DNA from: Macrobrachium rosenbergii
Lineage: Eukaryota; Arthropoda; Malacostraca; Decapoda; Palaemonidae
Reading direction: 5' to 3'
Length of the DNA: 64,000 bases
NCBI RefSeq assembly: GCF_040412425.1
Contig: NC_089749.1
Coordinates: 31,709,313 to 31,773,312 of the forward strand
Translations under genes and position numbers: made by a program
The notes under the pieces: model-generated
Seen by the model: only the letters and a program-made list of their open reading frames with translations
Database searches by the model: none
Told to the model about the DNA's origin: nothing
Shown: positions 1 through 10,894 of the stretch, piece after piece
Layout: each line of letters begins with the position of its first letter
Position numbering within the stretch: position 1 is the first letter of the stretch

Positions 1-822
1 CTCCCATAGTGTGAAAAAATTATTTATGTTGTTAAGGTAAAGAAGTCTCGTCTTCTCCAGAATTTTTATCTTGTTTCACTGTTTAAGACCTTTTGACTCG
101 CGGAGCGAGGCTATTTCCTCGCTAGAGGATCTGACTGGACATACAGTATAGTCTACCTGATAACGAGTTTTCGATTGCTTTGGCGATTTTCTACGAACAT
201 TCACTAATCATAATGGTGGTATTTAAGTCGCGTGGCACGTCGGGTAAAGTTTGTCCTTAGCTCTCATAGATGCTATAACAATGTGAGAGGAAAAGCAGCA
301 TTTCGTTTCCAGGTGACAGGAGGAAAATCTTGCATCCATGCTGCCAGTCGCTCATGTGGTCTCTGTTCGAAACCAGCTGTATCTTCTTTCGAGTCCATTG
401 TGGCGATGTGCCTCCTATGCGGGAGTTCTTGCACGCATAAGGCAGTGATTCCCCAGGAATACACGTCTATTTACAGTTTTACTGTATAAAGCCTATGTTA
501 TTCAGATAAAAAATATTTGTGAACAATAATGTCTTTTCAATAAAATTACGGATGTTCAAGGTAATCGAAGAATAATTAAAGTGAAATTTTCAATTTGGTT
601 CAACGAAAGAAACTTAAAACTGTTCGAATTTCATATAGCTTCAGTTGTCTTAGACTTCTAACTCCTAGCTGTCCATAATTGTTAAGTTAATAAATATGGA
701 CAAAGTCGAAGTTTATTTTTTTGTAAAAAGACTGGACACAGTGATGCCCCCTGTGGTATGCCAGTTTTATCACCAGGTATTTATAATTTTTTTCTTTTTT
801 GGTGTGATACTATTAGGTATCT

Positions 823-874
<52 letters not shown>

Positions 875-1774
875 AATTAATACTAAATGGAACAAAACCC
901 TAAGATAACTGAGGTCTCGTGATACAGTATTATCGATTGCATTCAGGATCACAACATTCAACTTCCACTCAGAGAACTGATGTATAATACCGGAATAATA
1001 CGTACTGAGAAATAAACAAAAACTACTCATTGCAGATTCGTTGTGTATGGAGGTCAGGAAACCGACGTTAAGCGTCCAAACAGCCGAATGTCATCGTTCT
1101 GCTATCGAGATAAGGATTGCTCTTCAGTGAATAATTCATCAGTTGGTCTTAGTTCATGTGGGCGAGTTCTTCTAAGCCACTTGACGATAATCCCTCGTCA
1201 TTTGATTTGGAATAAACCGAGTCATGGATTCAGCGTTGAGCTTCTTAAACTGAATAAAGTACCAGAATGTTTCAGTTACGTAAACATCTTCGGCTAAGCA
1301 AGGTGCACTCAATTCTATCTTGACACTCTACATAATAAGTAACAGATGAGCTTAATGTCAGTTTTAATCTATAAATGAAAAGTGTGTTTTTTTTAGGTGT
1401 AGCATTCCTCTTGCGTTTTCTGAAAATAATTGCACACCATTTCCGTGGACGTGCAGCCCCGTTTCCTTCCATGTTAATTATGATTCACCTTCAGAACCAC
1501 CGTTACGTATCTTGGTTGGTGGTTGGTTCTTAGACATGAATGTCCCTGCTCAGGATATCCCAAAATACAAAAGGGACAATATTCTTCTTGGACAATATCT
1601 CGGGACGTTGTATATCTCCGTAAAGTACTGCATGTGATTTTAACTTGCTAAGAGAGGAAAGCGTCCAATCATAAGTACACTAACAGACGTAGATCTGTGT
1701 TGGACGAACAGATCTCAGTGTATCGAGATTATTAATCTGAAACGACCACTCCTAACTCAGTACTCCAAACGGTC
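1..1774. other. No recognised gene; AT-rich flank with (GA)n
   Basis: The only clear structure is a (GA)n run at 824-871. An 85-codon frame at 232-489 and an 84-codon frame at 1043-1297 have no recognisable domain, repeat or convincing splice context, and I treat them as chance. Confidence 0.5.
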
Positions 1775-1932
1775 TGTGGTCTTTGGGATTGGGTTGGGGT
1801 TTGTAAAGGTAAAGATGGGAACGGTTTGGTATACTCGTAGGTGAAGGAAGGGTGGGCAGGAGGAGAGGGTCCATGTCGATTTTTCTCTTAGGGTTGTAAG
1901 TTTGTTTTGGAATAAGTTCCCTGTACTGAAGT
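1775..1932 (+). repeat. 5' LTR (internally deleted)
   Basis: It begins tgtggtcttt and shares long stretches with 4683-5061, including gtttgtaaaggtaaag, gtgaaggaag and gtttgttttggaat. It lacks the roughly 60-bp segment seen at about 4947-5016. It preserves the empty site ggggtttg where the 3' copy carries a MITE. Confidence 0.75.
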
Positions 1933-1949
1933 CTAATATCTCAGCTGAT

Positions 1950-2396
1950 ATGGTTAAGCCCTTTAAGGGCGAAGGAGATGTAGTTGCTTGTTTAAAAAAG
2001 GTAAAATTTGTCGCTAGGCTTCAGAAAGTGAATGATGTGGCTGCATTTATTCCATTGTTTTTGGGAGGTGATGCATTGGCTTTGTATTTGGAAATGAAAG
2101 ATGACCAAAGTGATAGTGACGATATTGAAGAATTATTGAAAGAAGCCTTTCCAGATGGAGTTTTTGTAGCATCTGGGAAATTAACTAATTCAAGGTGGGT
2201 GGGGGAGCAGGTAGACGTTTTTGCAAATGAATTAAGAAGGTTGGCAGGGTTAGCTGGGTTTAAGGGGGATGGGTTGGAACACTTAGTAAGGTTATCATTC
2301 GTGAAGGGTATGCCTAGTCAAGTCGGTGCACGATTGCAGCAGCTACCAGGAATTCAGGGAATGGCAACGAGCGAAATTATTAACAGAGCGAGATAA
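1950..2396 (+). pseudogene. Gypsy gag remnant (capsid-like)
   Basis: From ATG 1950 (MVKPFKGEGDVVACLKKV) an open frame of 148 codons shows the capsid pattern of Gag: FKGEGD, a VARLQKVNDVAAFIPLFLGG helix pair, ALALYLEM, then LLKEAFPDG and further helices. The upstream part of the open frame lies in the LTR. After TAA 2394 the sequence continues with a Cys-rich zinc knuckle (C2588-F-R-C-N-K-I-G-H-I-S-T-K-C, ending 2629). The gag region is therefore interrupted. Confidence 0.75.
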
Positions 2397-2720
2397 ATGA
2401 CTTTTCTTACATTCAGTGATGTTGATGTTGCTGCTGTTAGTACATCTAGGCCCAAGTCTGTTGTGAGTAAAGCAATAATTGATGGGAGGCAAATGAGTTC
2501 AGTAGGCGAAGTTTTGGTGAATTCAAGGGTCAGTGTTCTGGGTGTGGATGTCCACATATGCTGCTTAAGGACTGAAAACCAGTTGTGTGCTTCAGGTGTA
2601 ATAAGATAGGTCATATTTCAACTAAATGTGATTTGAGAAATGGGGGACTGGTGCACCAACAGCTTACCCATCAGAGGTGTAAGTGGGTCCCATTCGAGGT
2701 TACCACTTGTTAAATTGTAG

Positions 2721-2820
2721 GTGAATGGGTATTCTGTGGTGGGCTTGGTGGACACAGGTTGTTCTGCTACAGTTCTTAGTTCACATTTAATGGATAAAGT
2801 TACTGGAGGAAGGATCATAA
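2721..2820 (+). pseudogene. Retroviral-type aspartic protease fragment
   Basis: The plus frame gives VNGYSVVGLVDTGCSATVLS, containing the DTG active-site triad of retropepsin-like proteases with the expected hydrophobic residues before it and the (A/S)TVLS strand after. The frame breaks soon afterwards. Confidence 0.75.
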
Positions 2821-2945
2821 CTGCCTTTAATGTGAGAGAGATCTTGTGTAAAGGTGAAACGAATGTGAAATTGAAATTTGTGATGTTGCACTTACTGTAA
2901 CTGCTTTAGTGGCTTAGAAACTAATTGACAATATTGATTTAAATT

Positions 2946-3520
2946 TTGGGCACGAATGCAATCAGTGTGTTTGGAGGTGTTACAGTGGCTGAGGGCAAAG
3001 TTATGTTTGGTATGGTAAGATGTTCAGTGATAAGTGATAACTCAGAGTGTGGTGCTATGGCCAACACATATGGTAATTCCAGTATTATTACAACTGAAGA
3101 TAAAGATTTTGTGGCAGGATTTGATGAGACTCAGTGGACAGTAGAGTGGTTCGTCAAAGAGGGAAACAAAGTGGAGTTGACAGATAAGATTAGTTGTTAT
3201 GATAAAGGATGGGATGAATGGACGAGAAGGGAGTTTGAGAAGGAAGTAGATAGATGGTTTGAAGGGGGTATTTTGCTCCCCTGGGACAAGGAGATTGAGG
3301 ATGGGGTCTTTCCTTTATTGGCTGTTGAGCAACCAACTAAAAATAAAGTTAGACCAGTCCTGGACTTTAGAGAGTTGAACAAGTTTATAGTGTCATACTG
3401 GGGATGATGATATTGATGTATGTGGTGAGATCTTAAGGGATTGGCACAGAATGCAAGGTAACTGGCAACTGTAGGTTTGAAGTCGACACATCTACAAATT
3501 AGAGCGGCCAAGAAGCTGTA
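2946..3520 (+). pseudogene. Reverse transcriptase fragment
   Basis: The frame at 2946-3407 ends in WFEGGILLPWDKE then VEQPTKNKVRPVLDFRELN, the start of a Ty3/Gypsy RT (compare the K..R.V.D.R.LN motif). A TGA follows at 3405-3407. In another frame, LATVGLKSTHLQIRAAKK near 3460-3515 matches the RT motif A region but lacks the catalytic Asp. The YxDD region is missing. Confidence 0.75.
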
Positions 3521-3639
3521 GTGTCATCAACTCGTAAATTATAAGTGGGCGGACTTCCTGTTTAAAAAGGTTGGGAGTCCAGAAGGTAAAAGAAGATGAT
3601 CCAGTGCAAGGGCAGTAGCATGTTTTTCGGTCTGAGGAT

Positions 3640-3806
3640 GGGGTTCTTTGGTGCGATTTGAGTAGTTTAGCATTGGAAGTTGTGTTGGAGATGGGTGGTA
3701 CTGTGGTTGAGGACGCAGCTTACTTGCGAAAGAAACATGACAGCAATCATATTAATGTGGCTGGGTTGGAAGTTGTAGTAAAGGGCATCAGTCTTGCCCT
3801 GCAGTG
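3640..3806 (+). pseudogene. RNase H-like fragment
   Basis: The plus frame gives LALEVVLEMGGTVVEDAAYL, RKKHDSNHINVAGLEVVVKG and ISLAL, matching the Gypsy RNase H pattern (HINV.E.EA..KG): a strand pair, then a helix where E is replaced by G in HINVAGLE. Most of the catalytic region is missing. Confidence 0.6.
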
Positions 3807-4551
3807 ATGCAAGAGGCAGGTAGTGTGAGCATGGACAGAGATTGGAAGAGACTTGCCATAGATGTCACACATTATAAGAATGTACTGTATTTGTCAATGA
3901 TTGACTGTGGTGCTAGCAGATCTGCAGAGTGGAGAGGTCTGAAGAGAGAGAGAGAGAGTGCAGAGGAAGTAGCAGACATATTGAATATAATATTTCTGGA
4001 ACGGGGTCCTGTAGATGAGATTCATGTCGGAAGTAGTAAAGATGATGTTGGATGGATGGAATATATAGAGCAAGTGGAAACGGTATTGTGGAGAGGCACC
4101 ACAGAACTATCACTAAGTCCATTAGAAGCTGAGTTCTGGTATAATATGACACTCAGGAAAGGTTTAGATGAGATACCCTCTCTCAGAGGGTATCTACAAA
4201 TATGAGTGAAGACACCCGGCGAAAGTGACAGTTACTGCTACTGAGGACGTTGCTCCTGTTCAGGTGGGAGAAGAAATGTGGGTCAAGCCTCCCTGTACAC
4301 GCCGCACTACTCAATGGAAGATGGGGATCGTAAGTGGAATTCATTCTAAAAATAATGTGTCTGTGGATGGTATGCCATGTCATGTGTTAGACTTGCATGG
4401 GATTGAGCTGCCGAGTTCCTCAGGGGAGTCTAGTGAGGAGGAGGTGAATGAAGAAAGGGATGATGATAACAGGAGATATCCCGGGAGAAAAAGGCGTGAT
4501 CCTGCCTGGATGAGGGACTATGAGTTGGAGTGCCTGGAGAAGGAACTTTAA
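3804..4551 (+). pseudogene. Integrase remnant (core start and C-terminal part)
   Basis: The frame at 3804-4205 reads WKRLAIDVTHYKNVLYLSMI DCGASR..., the first strand of a DDE integrase core with the first Asp, then SAEEVADILNIIFLERGPVD. The second and third acidic residues are not evident. In a new frame, 4225-4551 encodes VQVGEEMWVKPP and MGIVSGIHSKNNVSVDG, an SH3-like C-terminal integrase domain, followed by an acidic and basic tail. Confidence 0.75.
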
Positions 4552-4682
4552 GTTGGAGTAGATTTCTGCTAATAGTACTTTACAAAGATTGTTGTTGTCT
4601 GCTTGGTTTTTTGTTTGATTGATATTGTAGTTGAGTCATTGTAAAAAAAAAAATAATTTTTGATCTTAAGATCATAGGGGCA

Positions 4683-5061
4683 TGTGGTCTTGGGGATTGG
4701 GTGGGGGTTTGGGATCTTTCCTAGAAAGTCCCCTTGGGGGTCGTTATCTTTAAGATACTTACAGTCTTTTGTTTATTTTTTAACGGTAATCCCCAAAGGC
4801 CTTGTGCTAAACACGCCGCAAAGGTGGATGTATACCGGGTTAAAACCCTTGGCAGTCACTATCTAGGAAAGATCCGGGATTTGTAAAGGTAAAGAGGGAG
4901 AGGTTGGTATAGGTGAAGGAAGCGTGGTCGGGAGGAGAGGAGTCCATGGCGGTTATGGGTAGAGATAGGTTGTGGTTGTTGGGACGTCCCAGTCTTGTGT
5001 TTCACAGTTTGTTCTCTTAGGGTTGCAAGTTTGTTTTGGAATTAGTGCCCTGTACTGAAGT
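4683..5061 (+). repeat. 3' LTR containing a MITE
   Basis: It is homologous to 1775-1932 after removal of the insert at 4712-4875. It starts tgtggtcttg and ends near gccctgtactgaagt, where similarity to the 5' copy stops. Confidence 0.75.
4712..4875 (+). mobile_element. 164-bp MITE, 'ggatctttcc' family, copy 1
   Basis: Terminal inverted repeats ggatctttcctag / ctaggaaagatcc bound a 164-bp insert in the 3' LTR. Flanking 8-mers ggggtttg (4704-4711) and gggatttg (4876-4883) are a target-site duplication with one mismatch, and the 5' LTR shows the unfilled site ggggtttg. A second copy lies at 32976-33178. An 8-bp duplication fits hAT-like or P-like transposition; no transposase is encoded. Confidence 0.88.
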
Positions 5062-6617
5062 GTATTTGGGTGAGTTTTGGTTATGCATTTTTCATGTTAT
5101 TTTGAACTACACGGTCACATGAACGTTGAATGATGTGCAGACGTCACATTCTGTCTGCTGAAATTGCTCGTAAAGAGGAAAGCAAGAGAGTATTTCAAAA
5201 TACAAGGGAGCCTGCTTTACTACTGAGCAGCCTCTGGCGCGCAGGTACAACGAAGCATTTGTAACTGCCACTTTCAGCTATGATTACAATTCGGCGGCAC
5301 AAGTGTTTCATAAAACCATAAAAAAAAACGACTTGCATTAAGCAATACTATATTCATCACCTAAACACATGCAATACTGCATTTTATTAGAGTTTTCATC
5401 CAATTTTGCATTTCTATCAGTGATGGAAACTATTCAATCCTAATAAAACAAATTAATAACAATAGTATTTGCCATTGAAACAAGGGCCCCTCAGAGTGCA
5501 AAATTAATGGTCTCTGCTATAACCATGATAATTTGAAGTATGCTTTAAAAGTCCCTGCTTATTTTATAATTATTTTCTGTTGTTAGCATGAAGTAGTTTG
5601 CAAAATTCCTCATGCCTCATTTACTTCTGTGATGCAAGACAAGAGGCTATACTTACCTCCGTACCCTAAAAAAGACTAGTATGCAACACGAACATAATTT
5701 TGTCGTCATTCACTTTTTTTTTTTTTTCGAGGGAAGACTAATAAAATTTTTATCGATGAAACAATTACTCTCCCGAAAAAAACTACAAGGCGTGTTCGAT
5801 TCCCTAATACGGACATTTCCATCTATTCGAATTAAAAAATCAATAATCCCAAACGAGTACAAAACAGGCAATATTTCTACATCATTAATGACCTTTTGTG
5901 ATGTCATGCGGCAATCAAGTAATATGCTTAAAAATGTGATAAATCTTGAGAAAGAGGGAGAACTTCCTTGAAATAATGAGCGCAACAAATACAAAATTTA
6001 GTCGTTTCCCAAAGGATTTTTGGTCATATCTCCCGTGGATTCTCCCAACAGCGCCTTTCGCAAACCAAATTCATCTGGTTCTTTTATCTCGTTCATACTT
6101 TCTCTGTCTCTATTTTTTTTTTTTTTTTTGCTGGTTATTTATAAATATATCTTACTATAAAATCATGATTTCGGAAGTTAGAATGTACTTTTATATAGCA
6201 AGCGTACTTCTAGCGAGGATAATATTCCTTGGTTGGAAAAATAAACTGACATGAGTAAAAACTGACAGTAATGCAGTACACTGCCTGAAGTTTCCCCTGT
6301 TTGTTTGTTTTTTTCCCAGATAGACAGACATAGACAGTATATACAGTATGAAACGGTAGAAAATTTTGATTCATGTAAAATTTTCACACGTAGACAGGGT
6401 GTATTTTACATGCAGAGAACTAATATAATTTACCAGCCGGTTCATAACCTAGGAAAATGGTTTATCATAAGTACTTACAATCTCACATTCAGCATGCGCA
6501 TGAATACAAACACACTCATTTGTCTGATTTCATATCCTTTTCTCTCTTGCTATGGTCTGCTACGAAAAGCAAGCTCCTTTGCTGGCATAAGGTTCTTTCA
6601 GTCTAATAATGAAACTG

Positions 6618-6664
<47 letters not shown>

Positions 6665-7107
6665 CCACCCGAACACGCTCTACGACCTCGGGGAAACTTT
6701 TTCGGATTCTGCACTGGCCTTCGATACGCTATCACACCTACAAGCTGTTACGCGATTTCTTTGCCCTCAGCTGATGGCATCGGCATTTGTTTTAATAAAC
6801 AACGAGGGAAACACCGCTCTCATTTGCTTATCCTTGGTAATTACTCCATTCATCATTATGTCTCTCGTATCTCCCCGCCCCTTCGCGGAGTCAGATGCTC
6901 TCTCTCGGTTTCCACACCCGTCCTGCTCCGCAGTTGCCTTTCTAGCGTTTCTGGGTGTTCCTTCTGTGCTGTTTCTGTTTCTCGGTGATATTTGGGAAAT
7001 GTTCTGTCATTCTTTTTTTTTTTTTTTTTGCATTTGCTTTACTTCTGTCTGGCGATTTATGATTCTAACTCTGTCTCTTTTCAATTTGCAATTCATTTTA
7101 GTCCTAG

Positions 7108-7167
<60 letters not shown>

Positions 7168-7680
7168 TACCTAATTAAATAGCGTAACGCACCAGTAAAA
7201 AAAGCTCAAATGTCAGGCGATGAAACCGGCATCTACAGGGAGCGTCTCTGAGTTCGATCTTTGAAACATAAATAAATTGCGATCTTGTCCCTGTTTATCA
7301 AGACTCAAAAATTACTAACAATAAGATTTTGGACTGCATGCTATTTGAAATTCGCACAGTTTTACGTTTCTTTTGTTGCGAATGATATTCCTCGCATATC
7401 TGAATAGTCTCTAAACGGGACTGAAAATTCACTTCAGTTTTTCTTAGATTACCCTGGAAATCCATACATTGTCATAAAAAAGATGACATTGTCGTTCACA
7501 AATGTTAGTTCTCATAGTAACATAGGCTTATTATGGTAAAACTGCGTAAAGTGTAAAATGAACGGCGAGAGGCTTTAGCCATTGCAAGTCGAAATAGTCT
7601 GGCAGTTTTAGAAACCGTATACGGAGGTGCAGACATTCAACGAAGACTGGACTGACATCTTAAATGTATATCTTGGAGAA
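5062..7680. other. No gene; AT-rich with (CT)n tracts
   Basis: I see (CT)n at 6621-6661 and 7111-7163 and several homopolymer T runs. The long Ser-Leu frames across the (CT)n tracts are repeat artefacts. Confidence 0.5.
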
Positions 7681-8542
7681 GAATTGTTGGGATATGGAAC
7701 AACAAAACGGAAACCTTAGATATCGGTTAAGTCATGGGATACAATAAAGAATAGGTTGTGTAAAACTTTCAGGGAGGGGATAAAGAACATAAAGTAGAGC
7801 GTGCTATGTACTCGGGAATAGGCAGTGAAGATGAACGATGCTCAAAAAGAAATGAGAGAATATCTGATAAAATAGGCTGCAAAGCCATGTAATCAGGAGG
7901 GGCATTGGTGTTAGGGTAATGGTAGCCTGCATAATTATCTACGGATGAAAAGAAAGAGTAAAATACCGGTCAAAAAGACCGATGGGGCAAGAATAACCTC
8001 CGTAGAGGAAGAAAACAAAGTGGGAGGAACATTTTTGCGAGGTCAAGAATAGGAGATAAGAGGGAGATCATTGGCTTGACATAACAGAAGCTGAGGATGA
8101 CCTGGATGTATTGATAAATAAAGCCGCGTTTTTTTTTTATGAGAATCAGTCTTAGAGAAGCTTAGGATACAGAAAACACCAGTTTGCGATGGAGTAACTG
8201 CAAGTGTCATTTAGCTTTTAATTAAACCTCTTATATTAACCAGACTCTTTCATAACACAAAATTGATAAACAAAACCTAATTTTTAGGCCTGGAAGTCAT
8301 ATCAATGATACCAACGGCAGGTGACTTGAGGAAGTTTACTACTAAATGCGGAGGCATTCCATCTACGTCGGTAGTGATGAAAACATTAAGCATTTTCATT
8401 TTCAGTTTGCTGGAAAAAGTAATAAATAAAATGCTTAAAGAAAAGCAAGCATGCTGGTTCTGGATAAGGCAAGGGATGTGCAGGTCAAATACTTGTGATA
8501 AGACGTTGTACAACTGTGTGCGGAGTTTAAAATCCTCCCCCT

Positions 8543-8614
<72 letters not shown>

Positions 8615-9420
8615 CTCCTATCGGGAAGAGGACCTGTTAAATACTTAAAGATAACTGAAAGTATCGGTGAACGAAGCAGATGGAACTTATTGCTGATGTC
8701 TCGTCAAACGGATTTCCGTTAGGGAGAATGTTATTTCATCTGTGTTATTTGACTTTCTCATGGACTTCATAATAAAAAAAGTGGTTAGGGATGGTAGAGA
8801 AGATATCAAATGGAGTAACGATAGGAACTTCCTTAACAGAATGCTTCATATATATAGAGATAGAGCTTAAGTTGGACATTAGAAAAACAAAAATAATGAG
8901 GACAGCTTATGCTCAAAGGAATGAAATAATACTAGATGGAGAAAGCATTAAAGAGGCTGAGTCTTGCAAAAATTTAGGGACAGTAATATCTTATACACGT
9001 TCACTTAATCTGATTTTAGTGGAAGACTAAAGAAGACAATATAAACAATGGGCAGGTTGAATAAAACTGAATCATCAAATAGACTGAAGCTGCATGCGAA
9101 AGTAAGATTATACATAAGTCTAGTATCATATGTATAGTTATAAGGACATGAACTATGGTACAGCAATGAAACTACTGTATACCTAAAAGATTTGGTTGAT
9201 TTGAAAATAAACCTTACGAAGCATATTGGTTCCATGTGTGGATGAGATAATGATAAAAGGGAGATGGAGGTGGTTTGGTCATGTCCTCCGCACAACCCCG
9301 GGAAGAATAGCACGTGATAATGTCAGCCGGGCTCTTGTGGACACCAGGAGAATTTGATCCTAAACTAATTGGAAGAGATTTTGTTGAATATAAAGGACAT
9401 GAGCGGTAGAATGTCACAGA
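7680..9420 (+). mobile_element. Decayed non-LTR retrotransposon, family 1 copy A
   Basis: Broken plus-strand frames give successive parts of a LINE ORF2: a pre-RT segment near 7720-8130, STSVVMKTLSIFIFSLLEKV (8350-8410), RT sequence near 8700-8800, then IRKTKIMRTAYAQRNEIILD and GESIKEAESCKNLGTVIS (8880-8990), and the C-terminal GRWRWFGHVLR motif near 9258-9290. The same order recurs at 33.8-35.65 kb and 49.25-50.96 kb. A (CT)n tract at 8546-8610 interrupts the RT. No intact frame remains; the clade (RTE-like or other) is unassigned. Confidence 0.8.
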
Positions 9421-9649
9421 TATTTCTGGGATTGCTAATTAAAAGTCCTTGAAATTCGGTTTTGCATGAATGACGTGTAACCTACAAGGTTCATTTCACT
9501 GCCTATTGAAACAATCTGCTCACCTAATTTGGACAAGTTATAATTCATGAAATTGAAATATTGTTTTAGTATTGTGATCTGACAGAATTTCATAGTCGTT
9601 TATAATAAAGGACCTTTAAACAACCGTTCACTTTACGGGCTGCTCTATG

Positions 9650-9990
9650 AGCAAGAGCTCGTGCTGGCATAAAGCCAGCTCAGTCAACAACAACATCGTT
9701 CACTCCGCAGGGGGGATAGCGCCGTCAGTGAAGCTCGTGCGGTGCACCGTAGGGATTACTGAAGGTTCTTTGCAGCGTGCCTTCGCACCCTAGCTACAAC
9801 CCCTTTCGTTTCTTTTACTGTACCTCCTTTCATATTCTCTTTCTCCTATCTTACTTTCCACCCTCACGTAACAATTGACTCATAGTGCAACTGCGAGGTT
9901 TCACTCCTGTTACACCTTTCAGACTTTTTCAGCGCTGAATGACCTAACTTCTATATTCAGTTCAATTCAATTCAACAACGTCGTTCACTC
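9650..9990 (-). repeat. Dispersed repeat family R1, copy 1
   Basis: Segments such as ttctttgcagcgtgccttcg, cctagctacaacccctttcg, gtgcaactgcgaggttt and cagcgctgaatgacct reappear as reverse complements at 27.67-27.99 kb over about 300 bp. No coding sequence is visible and termini are not clear. The family resembles a repeat I associate with decapod genomes, from memory only. Confidence 0.8.
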
Positions 9991-10252
9991 TCTCGGGATC
10001 TCGTGTCTCAATGTGAACCGTTTCCGCTAAAACTAGCCTTCCAAGGCCTGCTGAACACTTCAGTGACTCTTACTTTATTTTTATAAACTTTTATGACCGA
10101 GAATATTTCAAGATGATTTGTTACTACCCTATTCCCATGGGGTCCTCTGTATTGAAGCAAATCGCGGTTCCGTATTTCTTTCCCTGTACGCATTTCCACG
10201 TGCAAACATATATACACTCACATAAATACACACACACATATATATATATTTA

Positions 10253-10259
<7 letters not shown>

Positions 10260-10318
<59 letters not shown>

Positions 10319-10465
10319 ATATATGCATACACACACATATATATACGTGGCTGTGTATGTGTGCGTGTATGCATATTTGTATGTATATATATGCATATAC
10401 ACACATATACACACATGCACACCCACACACACGTGCATATATATGTATATGTATATATATATATA

Positions 10466-10561
<96 letters not shown>
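10260..10561. repeat. (TA)n tracts with CA/TG-rich interlude
   Basis: (TA)n runs at 10260-10316 and 10470-10561 are separated by CA/TG-rich sequence. The right tract abuts the foldback element at 10562. Confidence 0.95.
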
Positions 10562-10563
<2 letters not shown>

Positions 10564-10769
10564 CCAACAGGACCTCATTTAAACTGGATGGCATCTAGTG
10601 GAGATATTTATTCAGAGAAAGTTACAAGCTTTCTTGGACAAACAGTCCTCATTATCAAGTGTCCGGATACTTGATAATGGGGACAGTTTGTCCAAGAAAG
10701 CTTGCAACTTTCTCTGAATAAATATCTCCACTAGATACCATCCAGTCTGAATGAGATGCTGTTAGTAAT
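10562..10769. repeat. Spacerless palindrome (foldback element) in (TA)n
   Basis: About 100-bp arms (for example catctagtggagatatttat against its complement near 10719-10738) meet at tccgga (10662-10667) with essentially no loop. Arms differ at a few positions. (TA)n lies to the left and a degenerate (TA) tract at about 10817-10875 to the right. Confidence 0.9.
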
Positions 10770-10894
10770 TCTACTAATGCACAGAACAATTGTGTATGTG
10801 ATAAAGTTAATATGATATATATATATATACATATATATAAATTATATATATACATATACATATATATATATATATAATGTGTGTTTAGTTATGT

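Larger units (their letters stand above)
1775..5061 (+). mobile_element. Decayed Ty3/Gypsy-like LTR retrotransposon
   Basis: Two related long repeats (1775-1932 and 4683-5061) flank remnants of gag, zinc knuckle, protease, reverse transcriptase, RNase H and integrase in Ty3/Gypsy order. Reading frames are broken by stops and frameshifts and several domains are partly deleted, leaving about 3.3 kb where an intact element would be roughly 5 kb or more. The 5' LTR lacks about 60 bp present in the 3' LTR, and the 3' LTR carries a MITE at 4712-4875. The two LTRs differ at many positions, so the insertion is not recent. Confidence 0.85.

Noticed and set aside
2354..2818. Minus-strand frames across the gag-protease region of the first Gypsy element
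   Set aside because: The plus strand carries the zinc knuckle and the DTG protease motif there.
6609..7174. Ser-Leu and Arg-Glu repeat frames over (CT)n and (GA)n
   Set aside because: Same artefact; flanking sequence shows no domain.
10250..10674. Long Ile-Tyr and His-Thr open frames over (TA)n and (CA)n tracts, also at 18.7-19.1, 20.6-21.0, 22.1-22.7, 26.2-26.6, 29.5, 32.0, 38.9-39.3, 40.0, 41.7, 51.0 and 54.0 kb
   Set aside because: Dinucleotide repeats lack stop codons, so they stay open on both strands. The peptides are two-residue repeats without sequence-specific content.
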